DNA of 64,000 nucleotides. It comes from Prinia subflava (lineage: Eukaryota > Chordata > Aves > Passeriformes > Cisticolidae). The stretch is taken from positions 8,992,735-9,056,734 of the forward strand of contig NC_086253.1 of the NCBI RefSeq assembly GCF_021018805.1, written 5' to 3'. How positions within the stretch are numbered: the first letter of the stretch is position 1; the number at the start of each line of letters is the position of its first letter. Below the pieces are notes generated by a model. The model was not told the DNA's origin and did not search any database. It saw only the letters and a list, made by a program, of their open reading frames with translations. Below, in pieces: positions 25,134 through 37,717 of the stretch. The translations under genes were made by a program, and so were the position numbers.

Positions 25134-27790
25134 AGTATAAATCTATGTGTATTTATATGTGTGTGTATAAATAAATAGCAACACAGATGTTGGATCTCTG
25201 TCGAGTTCAAATGAAAACCTTATTCACAGGATTTGCTCACAGTTTTACTGTGGTTTCATATTGAATTGAGCAATTGGGAATGAAAGAGAGTTGATTTTTT
25301 TTACCTTTTCTGAGTGCACTGCAATCATATTATGTTAATAATCTAAACCAAAGCTGATCTTGCTTTCTTGTATTGTAACACATTAAAAGTATTGAGAGGC
25401 ATCTAAATTATCTTAAAAGTGAGAGTGGTTCCAGAAACTTTGAGTGATTCCAGAAACTCACACCGCCTGTAGTATTTTAAATGCTTACATGGGAACTTGT
25501 ACATGATTCCTGCCTTAAGGAGTTCTCACTTGTAAGATAAAAACAACATAGGGAGGCAGGGTAGAATATAGCACAAAAATGTTTCTAAAACATTTACAGT
25601 AATGAGATGCATAAAATACTCTCAAAATAATCCTGATAGTTGTGGTGACCAATATTCAGGGTACACTTCTGTTTTTACTGTAGAAGCAGCTTGAAAATGT
25701 GTATTTTTTTTCAAACCAAACACTAGTAAATTTAAGTCTGATCTTGCTTTTGGGACCATGAATTTTATTACTGAGTGAAGTGTCTGGTTTTGCCATTCCA
25801 GGGGGTGTTTTCTGTTGCTTCAAAACAAAAAAGGATTTTTGGACCTTTCTTTCAGCTTTCATATGTGGATAAATGACTCCTTTAACCCTGCAAGGCACTG
25901 CAGAAAAAATAGATTAACTTTTTTCATCTGAGGGTCTGCCATGCCCCAGTGGTTGTGGCTTTTACCCCAAGGCTGGAGGAAGCCTGGATGTCAATTGTTG
26001 TTATCTGATAGCTGTGTACAATACCCAGAGAGGCTCTGGGTGGATCAGAGGTCAGGGATGAAGCTACAGATTGGTCAATGAAAGAATCTGGCTATTGTGG
26101 AAGCAGCTCAAAGCAGGGATCAACACAAGCTACAGAGGCTGGTAATTGGTGGCTGCTTGGGGTATTCTCCAGATTTCAGGCAGAGAAGATCAGAGAATTC
26201 CACAGGAATATTTTGTGTAACATCAAGCAGCTCTTGTCAGACTTGCTCCTTTGTTTTCAGGAAGGCAGAATGTTATTCTGGAAAACCTTTATTGCCATTT
26301 TGCTAGGTTGGTTTTTACAGCCAGAAGAAATGGATGAAGGTTGGTCTTGTCTCATTTGTAGAGACTGTCTGAAGCCCTCATTCTCACATGTGTGTTGGGT
26401 TGTCCAGTCACTCCAGTTTGTGTGTTCAGTGGTCCTGCCAGATCAGCACTTCACTGAAGTTCTCCTTAATGGATTTGCAAAAAGTGGTAAAACACTCCAG
26501 AAGAGGCCTCAAGGAATGATTAGTTTAATCTTCAATTAGTTCCTGCTGAGACTTGATGAGAAATCATTTGACAGAGTAGGCATGAGCTTTAATATAATCT
26601 GCCTGTCCAGTTATCATGAAGTGAAGTGTGCAGGGAGGAAAGAAGCTGCAAATGGAGAAAACCATGACACAAGCACTGAATGTTTTAGACTGTGATGCAT
26701 TTTTGGTCTGCTTGAGTAGCTTCAGCCACTGGGATATTGCTACCAGTCATTAAAGTCAGCGTGGGAAATATTTTCATCTGGCTGGTGAGATGCTGACAAG
26801 AGGCAGTTGTACTTTTTCTGCCCTTGCTTGGCAAGGTTTGTGGATCAGGCTGTTGAGCTCTTTTAAAACCACAGCAAAAGAGGAACTAGAACCAGTACAA
26901 GTAGTTTTTACAACAAGGGGGGTGAGGTGGGGGGAAAACAGGGCTGACTTTTTAAGTCCTTTGGAGTTGGCCAATTACCTCTAATAGCAGTTGCATATCC
27001 TGGGAAGGATGCTGTGTCCTCCAGCTTGCATGGAGAATGGAAAACAGTGTCCACTAAGAGAGAATGAGACAGCGTGCTGTGAACTGGTTTGATTTTCTGT
27101 AAATTGTGTAGTCTTGTTCCTCTGAGATCAGATGGTGGTTCGTTGTTTCTTTGTTTAGGCCCCTTGTCCTACTGCCATCAAAGCTGTATTTTATAACAAA
27201 AGAATCCCAACTTCAGAGGAACTGAAGACTTGCTAAGAACATGGGGATCCTTCTGGCTATGCAGAAATCTGTCAACTGAATGTGCAGGGATGAAACCAGA
27301 CTGGAATTCCCCGGTGCCATTCACATCTGCCACGGACTCCCTTCATAACGCCTGTCTGTACTTGCATCTTCACGCTGTGTGTCTCCTGCATCTGTATGCT
27401 CTTAGGTTCCATGCACTTCAGGTCTGCACTTCCCCCTCAAACATCCCAGTCAGGTTTCTCATTTAAGCTGTATATGCCTGGTCCGGTATGAAGCTCAGCT
27501 GGAAATAGGTTCAGCTCTCCAGTACTGAAAATCTGGTCTGTAGCTTTTCAGTTTTGTTACTCTTCAGAAAAATCTTTGCTGACTTACTGGAGGCAGTTTT
27601 TCTGCCAAAAAGAAGTCATTTGAGTGCTTGCTAATCTGCTACAGGTGAACTGAGGCCAGTTAATCCATAATTTAAATTAATCTTTTTGATTGCACTTGCT
27701 TGATTGACTCAGCTGAGAAATGGATGATGGCAGGTACACTGTCACTCCTTTTGGTGCAGTCCTAGCTTTGCTTGCATCCAAATCTGCATC

Positions 27791-28020
27791 AAGGGAAGTC
27801 CAGATTGGACATTAGAAAGGGATTCTTCACTGAGAGGGTGATCAGTCATGGAACAGGCTCCCAGGAAAGTGGTCATGGCACTAAGCCTGGCTGAGTTCAA
27901 GCAGTGTCTGGACGATCTCTTGGTTATATGGTTCAGGTTTTGGCAGTCCTGTGAATATCAGGGAGTTGAAGATCCTGATGGGTCCTTTCCCAGCTGAGAC
28001 AGTCTGTGATTCTGTGAATC
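27791..28020 (+). mobile_element. CR1 3' end fragment
   Basis: This holds the last 230 bp of a CR1. CCAGATTGGACATTAGAAAGG and GATTCTTCACTGAGAGGGTG correspond to the RRNFFTERV coding segment. They are followed by GGAACAGGCTCCCAGGAAAGTGG and the terminal TCTGTGATTCTGTGAATC microsatellite. It is strongly 5'-truncated, as is typical for CR1. Confidence 0.88.
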
Positions 28021-28739
28021 ATTGCAGTGGGTATTTATAGCCAAGCAAATGTTTTCCCTGCACAGACCTACACTTGGGGCACATCCTCTGAGCTATGACA
28101 CTGAATGCCACCTTGAATGAAAAGCCCCAGGCAGGATTTTGAAACCACTGGTGGTACTGGACAGCTGGTCTTGAACCTGGAGGAGTTTGCATCCCAGTGT
28201 GGTTTGTGGGTGTGCATTAGTTCAGGAGAACTTGTGAAAGGGGACAGATGGGCTTCCTCAGGCTGAGCAGAATGCTCCTGTGCCAGCTGGGAATTGTGTC
28301 CTTGGGCTGTGGGCTGATGGGTTTGCTGGCAGCATTGCCCTGCAGCCAAGAGAGGAGCTGAGGACACACTCCTTGGTTTAGTTTTAGCCAGAACAATGGA
28401 AGATAATGCCTGGATCAGAGTGGCATGCTAAGGCTGGAATATAAACTGAATCCTGGTGAGTGTAGAGTGATTGGAGCAGAGTAGTGTGTGATAAACAGCA
28501 GAGAGCCAATGTGAGGGGAAAACAGCTGGAAGAAGCCAGGGATCCGTGAGGGTCACAACAGCAACTGCAGTCCAGCTTATGGTGAAGGCAGCAAGGGGAG
28601 ATGTTGGGTCCTGAGACAGAAAGCTGGCTGGAGGGGCACTCCTGGATGTGAGAGGGGGAGATGACCCCTCCTGGCTGTCCCTGAGATGACCAGGGAACAA
28701 GGCTGTATCCTTTAACCAAGGATTGATGCCTTAAGTTTC

Positions 28740-29270
28740 AGCTTTCATGTTTTCCAGATTCTGTACTGCATTAGTATTTAACTCTGAACTTCATATGAAG
28801 TGTTAACAAGTTCTCTTCACAGTGTAGTTAGACAAAACAATCCTTTTCCAGCCCAGGAACCAAGGACACCTTTGCAGCTTCAGGCCCAAAAAGTATAAAC
28901 AGCAAATCGAGGAGAGCAGTCTGGGAGGATGGGACTTCACAACTTGAAGCTGTAATTGGACAATTACCCCAATGTGTAAATGGACTGAAACTTATAAAAT
29001 TATGAAAAGGTGTGACCCTTTGTCCATCTTGGGTGTAGCCTCAGCCAGGCTTTTGTACTGCCCAAGGTGTATCCTATGAAGGCCTTTTTCATAAATACCT
29101 ACTTTATTCCTTTGACACTGTCTAGCCTCTGCTCTAGGTAGCCTCTCAAGGCATCAGAACCACAGGACCCCAGCTACTGCAAACCTCTGTGTTAAAATGT
29201 TACACCTATATATTGCAATAAACCTTTCTACCTTGAGGTGAGTCATCCTCCTGCCTGTCACAAGACCTGA
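28740..29270 (+). mobile_element. Solo LTR of an endogenous retrovirus (avian ERVL-like), boundaries approximate
   Basis: The block from about 28880 to 29160 has the layout of a bird ERV LTR: AAACTTATAAAATTATG with a TATA-like element near 28993, then GGTGTGACCCTTTGTCCATC, TTTTGTACTGCCCAAGGTGTA, CCTACTTTATTCCTTTGACA and TCTAGCCTCTGCTC. Further on, an AATAAA lies near 29215-29220. I recall close relatives of this sequence among songbird LTRs. No gag, pol or env sequence lies next to it, so it appears to be a solo or isolated LTR. TGTTAACAAG at 28801 is one possible 5' end, and CTGCCTGTCACA near 29262 one possible 3' end. Direct repeats outside these points are discussed in the findings. Confidence 0.7.
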
Positions 29271-30104
29271 GAGTTGATGCTTAAGTTCCCAATCCTGTCT
29301 TTGTCTGGAGATGGTACCAGTGTTGTGGTAGCTGAAGAATTTGTGTGGATCATCTGCTCAAAGTCAGAAGTCATCCTTTTGGGGAAGGGCTTGCAAACAC
29401 AGACCACATAGGACTTCACAGGCCCCATCTGTAGCTCTCAGGGGAACTTAACTCCCCTGAAACAGTTTGAGCATGGCATTGGGAATAAAGTGTAGTTCAC
29501 TTGGAAGGTGTGTATGCTTCCAATGGAAGGACGTGGGTGCTGTGGGATGGGTGACATTGCTGTCAGTCCATCCCAGAAATGGCATCTGCCCCTTTTAATG
29601 GTCTAAGCTTCCATTAGCAACCACTGATGTAGATCTGCTCCTTTTCTATCACAGCATGAGGGTGCAGGTGAATTTGGTTTTATTTACCTTTTTGCAGCTC
29701 TCAGATGAGGCAGGCTTTTAAGAATACTTTTAAGAGTACTGTCTGAATTTCATAGATTGCATCACTTTTCTTGAATTTCCATTCCTGAGGCTCCCTTGCA
29801 GTAATACCCAAAACACCATTTACATTTTAGTATTTAAATATTTTATGAACTGATATGAAAATCTCTAGTGCCCTAAATATTTTTTCTGAAATATTTTTTT
29901 TTAAATCTTTAAATTTTCCTCCGAGGCACTCCAGAGCTGAGTGAATCCTTGTTGGGGGAAAGGGCTTAGCTGGGGCTAGGCTGCGGTCCCCAAGCAGAAA
30001 TGCAAGATAGAAAAGCTGCTGCCTTTCTCCATTTGGCAGACATCTTTGGATGGTAATGCTTTTTATTTTGGAAACCTGGGGGTGATTAAACAGCAGGAGC
30101 TAAT

Positions 30105-30660
30105 CCCTGGCTGTCCCCGCGGAGAGGAGCCGGTGCCGGCGGCTCCCGGAGCTCGCCGGGAGGGAGGCTGCGGGCTCAGGGCAGGGACACGAGGGGCTGC
30201 TCCGGCCTTCCCACGGCCACTGCCAGCCCTGGCAGGGAGCCGGGCAGAGGCTGCGAGGGATGCAAACAGCTGTGGGCTGGATGCAGCGGGCTGCCAAGCC
30301 GGTAGCAGGCTTCGAGCAGCGAGGCCGGGCTTCTGGCAGCGCATTGCCAGCAGCTCGCACCGCAGCTCCTCTGAGGTTGCTGGAAGAGGGCCCGCACGGC
30401 TCTTCTTTCTGGAAGAACAGCGAGCTGGCAGCGCTCATCCCGCGCAGCTCCGGCGCTGCCGGCCCCGCTGAGCCCGCCCGGGGCCGCCCCGAGGGAGCCC
30501 TGCCTGCAGCACCTCCCTCTGGCCTTCCCCGACACCCCTGCCCCTCAGGCTGCACCAGCAGGGGTGACACAGCAGCGCTCATCCCTGCCGGGGCACAAGC
30601 GATGCTGAGTGCAGCTCTCCGGCTCGATCCCGCTGCCGTCATCCCTGGTTTTGTGACACG
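30105..30660. promoter_or_regulatory. CpG-rich block, candidate CpG island promoter
   Basis: G+C rises sharply above the surrounding AT-rich DNA and CpG dinucleotides are frequent, as in CCGCGG, GCCGGTGCCGGCGG, CGCGCAGCTCCGGCG and GGGCCGCCCCGAGGG. Elsewhere in the window CpG is scarce. Just downstream are an AP-1 site TGAGTCA (30681-30687) and ACGTCA (30693-30698). Overlapping open frames on both strands (up to 184 codons) are what GC-rich DNA produces and match no protein I know. The nearest gene downstream on the + strand is MSANTD1, 7.5 kb away, so this could hold its distal first exon. A separate noncoding transcript is equally possible. Confidence 0.5.
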
Positions 30661-32817
30661 GCTTTTCCCTCCTGCCCTGCTGAGTCATGGGAACGTCACT
30701 GCACAAGGCACAGGGCAGACTCGGGCACAACAGGGATTATTTTCCTTCTTTTGTGATGCGTCTCAAATCCAAACTGGATTAACTCACGGTTTAAGTCTAA
30801 AGCGAAGTGTTTAGGACAGGTTCTCAGAGGAATTTGCTTCTGGAAGAGCAATATTTGCATAGCATTGCAGGAGCAGTTTTTAATGAATCAGACACTTTCC
30901 AGCATGTAACTTGCTCAAATGTGCTAAAACCCCAAGCAAGGCAGGAGGACTTACTGACTAACCCCAGTAAGTAAGCAGGGCCAAAACAATTTCTTTCAAG
31001 TGGGATTTGGGAAACCAGTCATCGGGAGCTGAGCGATTCTCATTGTAATATGATTTGTTGCTTGCTTGTCAGAAAAGGAGTATGTCTGATACTGTGTACT
31101 GCAGAGTTATTCCATATGCTAAGGACTTGCAAATTATTTCTTAAGAGTAAGGAAATCTAGGAAATTCTCTGTTTGTTATAAATAGGGAGTATGACATGTA
31201 GAACTGATGTGCTTTGCTTTCAATATTATATAACTAAATTTTTGATAATATGGCCTGTCTTTTCCTGTATGCTTGAAAATTTAGGAACACGTGTGACTCA
31301 AAGTCCATCTAGTTTGGCATCCTGCCTGCATAATATTGTAAGTGCCAGACGTTTGGGCAGTGATTACTTGTGCCTTCTGGACATAAGGGATTTTTTTTTT
31401 CCCTTCCAATATGCTAAACTAGGGTCTGTAGCACGAGTGTCTGTGTTTCTGCTAAACTTGAAAAAATAAAGTAATTAAAAAAAAAATCTCAGTATTGTAA
31501 TTTTTAATCTAATTACTATGAACATACTAGTCTGTACCTGGTTTCTCCAAACAGTGAATTCCCTGCAGTCCATGAGCTCCTTCTTCTAAAGCTCCATGTA
31601 ATTCCAGTTCTCCCCCTTGCCTGCTAATGCTTCCTGATCTGACCACAAGAACTGCTGAAGCCTCATTTCCCAGCTTGTCTGCATTCACCTCGCTGTCTCT
31701 CGCCATCCCCTCTCCAACTGAATGTCGGTGCAAAGCTGGCTTCCATGGTTACTACTAAAATAGGCAAAGGAGATATTTTTGGTCAGAATCTGCCAGTTCA
31801 GCAAGATCAAAATGCTTTTGGGAAATGTTCTGAATACAGTGAAATTCAAGTAGGACGCTTCTTGCAAAATGAAATAAAAAACCTCTCCAGCTTCCTCCAG
31901 CTCACCTGCACCTTCTCAGAACACAGTCCTGCTACAGTGCCCTGCTCCACCATCAGGGAGACCTGTCACTCTGGGGCAGGATTTTTTTGTGGAAACCTTC
32001 ATTTTTCTTGGTTTTGTTCTAAGTGTTGTCATACCAAAATCTTCTCTGCCCCAGTCAGGATGCATTTCCTTCAGCCAGTCTCCCCTACAGCATCCATTTC
32101 TGTTGTCAGAATCCTGTGCAGGTAATATTTATTTTAAGTGTTCATAACAGCTATCCAACCATGCAACGGCCTTTGCTCAGTGATGTGTTGCTGTCACTTG
32201 TCCCTTCTGGTCTCTCCTGTTTGCTTCCCTTGTGGCATGTCCCAATTAAGTTGCAGGCCTTCTGAGGAAAGGGACTGCCCTTTTTATGGGTCTCGAGACA
32301 CCTACTGGTTTTCCTCAGCCTGAATATTTTTTTGTTCTGTGTTTGTCATAGACCCTCCTGCAGTTTGGGCAGCTCTGGGCTTCCTTTGCAAATGCTGCTG
32401 TACTGTTGAAATTCCCCCAGAGGCAGCAGGATGGCACGAGCTGTGTCTGTGTGCAGCTCCACAGCCCTGACCTGATGGCTCTGTGTTCTCAGCCCTATGG
32501 TTTTCTGTCACTTCTGAGCCTTTGCAAACCCCATGACCCCATCACCCAAGGAGACTGGCAGACTGAGCAGTGCATGGACCTGATTGGAGTTCCTAAGCCA
32601 GGCACCATTGCCTGCAAGGTGCTTCCCTACCTCCAGGTGAGCTCCTTGTTTCCAGCACTCTCCTGAGCACGGCAGCTTCATTGTTGGTTTAATGGAGGAG
32701 AAAAAAAGGCAGCTTTTCCTCCTGATCATCTGTCCCAGCCTGTCTTCTCTGGCCAAGATTTTCAGAAGTATTGGAATATTTCCTCTCCCACAGAGTATTT
32801 CTTTCTTTCCCACAGAG

Positions 32818-33030
32818 TATTGTATCACAGAGGATCCAGAGTTGGAAGGGACCCACAAGGATGCACCCCAGGACATGGATGTCCCTCCTGTCTGCCAGGG
32901 CACTGCTGACTCATATTCAGCTTGCCATTGACCAGGACTCCCAGGTCCTTTTTCACAGTTGCTGCTCTCCAGTGTCTTGTTCCCAGCCTGTCTGTACTGC
33001 CATTGCTCCTAATCATCTTTGGAAATTGCA
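32818..33030 (-). mobile_element. Short internally deleted CR1 fragment
   Basis: It begins with TATCACAGAGGATCCAGAGTTGGAAGGGACC, the inverted CR1 3' end. It jumps after about 50 bp to RT-region sequence which on the minus strand reads KKDLGVLVNGKLNMSQQC. Most of the normal intervening 3' part is missing, so an internal deletion or 5' rearrangement has occurred. Confidence 0.85.
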
Positions 33031-36000
33031 GGAGGCAGCAGTCAGAGATACCAAACCCATAATTCTCTGTAAGACTTTAGAAAGTGGGCCTTCTAGACCA
33101 GTGGATAGCAAAATGTGGGGCAGGAGACAGCCTCCCAACACATGCAGCCTTTTTGAACTTAAAACGGGGTATCCCCCTGCAGAGCAAACTCCAAATGCTT
33201 TCAGACAAACATGCACACAGTATTACACCCTTTTAAGCAGAGTTATCAAGGTGTGTCTGCACTGAAATCCCCAGAGAATGAGCACAGGCTCTGCAGTCCC
33301 TGTCCACTGCCAAGATTTGTTATTACCCACATGTGTTAACCTCCTGGTGGGCCAGACCAGAGGATTGCAAGAAGTGGTGACCAACCTGTGCTTTGGACAA
33401 TCTTGCTTCTAACAGCTTGCCCCAAACACAAAGGGTGAAAGCAGCTTTGGTTTCTTTTCGTTTTATGTTATCAAGACATTACAGAAAAGTCTACTGAGGT
33501 ACCCATGTGTTGTAGAGTTGGATCTGTGCCTTTGAGGGGTGATGCTCCTTTAGCAGGAAACTTCTCCTTGGTGTCACTGCTCCAAATTGCTGCCTAAAAG
33601 GGTGTTTTCTGCCCACTGGTGTCAAGACTCTCCTGAACCAAAGCTAATGTTCTTCCATTTCTAAAAACCACTATAGGCAGTGACCTGTGTGTCAGCATCC
33701 CTGTAGACAGCTCCCATGGGGATTTTGGACACAGAAATACATTTAGGAGAAGTTGCAGAAATCTCTTGTGTCCGAATGGAACAATGCCCAGAAGTTTCTG
33801 CCTGACTTCTACCACAGTCCTCACCAGCAGGATCAGACATGCTCCTCTGTGATCAGGATGTAATGGCTCAGTTTGTGGGCTTGGCTCTGGTGCTTGAGTG
33901 ACTGGAGCTGTTATTCCGCTGCAGGCACAGGGGAAAACACCATTCCCTAAAACTTGGCTAAAGGAAGTTTTATTTGGCATGCATTAGCCCACCCTTGCAA
34001 AGCTCAAGGCTGTATCCACAGTCAGTTAGCACAGATCACCTGAGGTTTAGTCAACAGATATGTAAGGATTAATGGAGTTGTCTAAACTCAGTGAGAACTG
34101 CATTTAGAGGGGAACTTCATTAGATCCCCAGCTGCAAATTATAAACCCTTCTACCCTGTTTGAGGTTTGTTATCTTTAGAGATCACCATGAAAGGTGGAA
34201 CAGCTGTGAGAGCTATCACTCAAGCTGATAAATAATGATTGCAAAAAAGGTAGGGTGTTTAGACAGATGATATGAAGAACAGATTTGCAAGAGGATCATT
34301 AAATTCATGTTCCTCTGAACTGGTGTGCATTGAGAGGGAAGGCACAAGTGAGATATTCAAGCACAGTGAGGTGTTCACAAGAATGTCTTCTGAACTTGTC
34401 ACAGCAGTGCCCATCAGAGGAGGGACCAGGAGACTGGAGAAGAACAAATTTCCCCTACAGAGGGAAGTCATGTAAAAGGTGTACTCAGTAGCTCTGTTAT
34501 GTGTATCAGTGGTTTCCAAGACTTTAATATCCTTATTTTATTGACGAGAACAGTTGCAGCTTCTTGTGTGTTTCTCGGTCTGGGGGAAGCTGTGCTGGAG
34601 GACTCTGCCATCAGGTGTCAGAGGGGAGTGCAGCAGGGCTATCAGCGCCCTCAGCCTGGCAGAGCTGCAGCTCCTCGTGTCAGCAGTTATTCTGGGTTCG
34701 GTGACCAGCCAGTCCTCGAGGTAGATGACAAAGCTTGACTGGCCTCTAACTTGAGAGGGGCAAGAAGCAGCCAAATGCTAATAGAGCTTATCCTCCCAGT
34801 GCCCTTGTCCTGGGCAGGGACTGCCCTTGCTGACACAGAGCTGCTCTTCCCCTAAAAGGTTTGCTGGTCCTGTCTTAACTGTTTGTCCCAACTCAGGGAC
34901 CAGGACAAGGGCTTAGTGATGCCTAGGGACTGCACAGATCTGCAGGACATCAGCAGAGAGGCACAGCCTGGAGAGGTGTGTTTTCTCTCCCCTGGCTGTG
35001 GTGAAGACTGCAGGAATTATTTGGGGATAAAAAAACTTCTCTTGCTTTCAGACCCACGTAGGAAAACAGTCACTTTATCAACCACTTGGCACATGTGCTT
35101 TGGCGAGGGAGAGGAGGCATGTGGGGTCCCCATAATTATTATCAACAACTTTTTCAGAGGAGGGGGAAGAACCTGAGTCCTTGAAACTTAAATTCCCTTC
35201 AGGTGCTGAGAAGAGGGGAATAAGGGAGGTATTATTAGAAAGCATTTCTTTTATTTAACAGATGTTGAATAGCACTATACCACTATATCAATCTGTCAAG
35301 TACACTAATAGGAAACAGCATATCGAAAAGTGGAGATGTGAATTTCACAGGGAAACAACTGCCCCCCTTCTGCAGGATCCCGGGGTCTGGGGGCCAGCAC
35401 GGAGCACAGGGAGCAGCCACACATATGCCAGGCACATGTGGATGGAGAGGGGAAGGAGCAGTTGTGGATGATGACAGAAAAAACTTGATGCAGCTGGAAA
35501 GGTTTTCACTCACCCCCCCACCCCCATCCTGGTTGTTGTACTTGAAACTGGATTAAAAATATCCTTAAAGCAGAGACCACACATATCTTGGGGTTTTGAC
35601 GAGTTGTGTGTATCATGCTATGGGTTTCAGTGGTGTTAATCGACATTTTCACAACATAGGTGGTTTAACGTCTGAGGGAGAAAAACAAACCTTTAATGGA
35701 TGATTAAAGGTTGAAAAGCAAGCCTGGCTTTACAGTAGTGTGTGTTAGCTCCAAGTCAGACCCAAAGTCATGGTGTTTTCCTCTTGAACTCTGTGTTGCT
35801 TCCTGAAACTTGTCCTGGTGATCCCCAGCCACTGCCTGTGACCACAGGCAGCCGAGGTTGGTATGGTTTTATTAAAAGAGCTGCCTGAAGCCCAAGGTTA
35901 AGTGACAGGAATTTCAAAACAAAACAATAAATTAATAAAATGAATGTGTCATCAGCTGATCCTCTTCTGACCACCATCTGTCCCCTGATCATGTGACGTC

Positions 36001-36519
36001 TCCCAGCTGGCCACCCAAGAGACAAACCATGCAAGATCATCACCACAGCATATGCTGCTATTTACACATTTTTAAAGGTAATAGTTGCTAGGCTGTCATA
36101 TTAGTAGTTAAAAGCTGTTATTTGGAAGCTAGGGGATTTTTTCTTTCTTTCTCTCCGTTTTATTTTTTTCCCTTAGGAAGGCAGTGACTCAGCAGGTATA
36201 TTTCTGACAGAGACATGATCAGGGTGGGATCAGTGGAAGTTCCTGTGTAAAGTATATGTAATTCTACCCCCCCATACCCCCACCTTGTTCTGTGGTATGC
36301 TGTTGTGCCTTTTGTAATGTGCAGCAGAATAAATAAAACAGAAAGAAGGCAATGGTCCCACAAATGTCACAAGTATACCTTTTAGGAACATTATGTGCTC
36401 TCTTTGCCATCTCCGGGATGCAAACCAAGCAGTGCATTTTTAAACTATTGTTAAGATCAAGGATGTGGTTATGAGAAGACTTACAATTTATAGGATACTT
36501 AAGCATTAAGGATTGAGGC
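33031..36519. other. Unique intergenic sequence, no gene recognised
   Basis: No open frame above about 128 codons and no familiar repeat were seen. 32500-32700, just before the CR1 scrap, and 34.9-35.2 kb are somewhat GC-rich with no assigned feature. Confidence 0.5.
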
Positions 36520-36913
36520 ACAGAACATTTCCTGGGGATTAACGACTGACTGGGTGAGCCTCAGGCCATTAACCCCTGCCTGCCATTAATCTTCAGGAAA
36601 TGCCCTGCAGCGAGGTCCTTATTGCTGTTATATGCTGAAACAGAAAAATAATAACAAGAAAGGCCCGTGGATTATTTATTTATATTTTACATAACACAAT
36701 TCTATCGGGGCTGTAGGAAATGAACATCTTTCTATTTAGCTGGTGGTACTGCTGGAATAAATGCAGTTCCTGCATCTCACTCTTTTGTGGAAGATTATTG
36801 TCAGACTGCAGGAGTGTAAGTGGGGCAGGATTTGGCCCATTGCTTGTATTGCAGTGTTTAATACAATGAATAAGCCCTGCTTCTCTGATAGAACTGCTGG
36901 CACAATTTAGCCC

Positions 36914-36923
36914 TATATAAATA
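36914..36923 (+). promoter_or_regulatory. TATA-box-like element upstream of MSANTD1
   Basis: TATATAAATA in the context CCCTATATAAATACCAG resembles a canonical TATA box on the + strand. It lies about 1 kb upstream of the coding exon in a repeat-free stretch. A second TATATAAA occurs at 37242-37249. AT-rich DNA yields such matches by chance, so this is only a candidate. Confidence 0.2.
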
Positions 36924-37389
36924 CCAGCTCAAAATGCTTGTTTTACAGCAAAGCATTTTATTCACAGTTCTAAGCATCTCGCAGCCTTTTTTTAACTCGT
37001 TGAATAATCCTTTTAGGTTGCCCATAAAGCAGGTGAAATGCTTTTGCTGCAGTCCTAAGGCAGAACACAGGCTGCATAAATAGCATCTAAATTACTAGGA
37101 ATACAAAATACACATACAGTAATACATACCTACAAAGGCAAATTCATACTGACAGGACTGCAGTGTGTGCTTATCAGCAGCAAAACATCTCGGAGAAAAA
37201 AAAAAGTGGCTTTATATTGAAATTTTGTATATATTTCTCTCTATATAAACACTTATATACTATTTTTTGCATGTTCTAAAGCCCAGATGCAGGCTCCTTT
37301 TTAATGAGCCTGCCTGCTTAAACATTTATTAGCTTAGAGATGTATAGTTTTCATAAAGCTGGCTGATTCTTTTTGCAGAATATCTTTGC

Positions 37390-37423
37390 AAAAAAAAAAG
37401 CTTTTTTTTTTTTTTTTTTTTTT
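37390..37423. repeat. Poly(A)-GC-poly(T) palindromic homopolymer
   Basis: Ten A, then GC, then 22 T gives a 22-bp palindrome centred on AGCT and a long T run. It is in the 5' flank of MSANTD1. Confidence 0.9.
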
Positions 37424-37717
37424 GTGTACATGGCCTCAGTCCTTGCAACCTCCTAGAGAGTCTGTCAAGGCACAACTTAAAAGCTCGTTCAGGCGACCAT
37501 GACCCCCTGCTAGCAGATTGTCTGCCTAAAAGGTAAGGGAAAGCTAAAAAAGAAGTAGAAACTTAAAAGTAGCTTCTCAAAGGCTGCATAGATCTTTTTT
37601 TTTTTTGTTAAACCTAAAGTGTTTAAAAGCTTTAATATTGATGGCCTGTCAACTTTGTCCTGATTCTTTGGCTTTCAGTTAAAAGGTTTTTGTTGTTGTA
37701 GCTTATGCAGTTGCTCT

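Larger units (their letters stand above)
19966..27790. other. Unique sequence with inverted repeats, no gene recognised
   Basis: Apart from the inverted repeats and the TA microsatellite, no element is recognised. One segment (22525-22622) is bounded by an acceptor-like CTGCCTGCTCAG and a consensus donor AG|GTGAGT and is open in one frame. It is listed as a candidate exon in the findings only. Confidence 0.5.

Noticed and set aside
30046..30814. Overlapping 119-184 codon frames on both strands at the CpG-rich block
   Set aside because: GC-rich DNA has few stop codons. The products are Ala/Arg/Pro/Gly-rich, overlap on opposite strands and match nothing I recognise.
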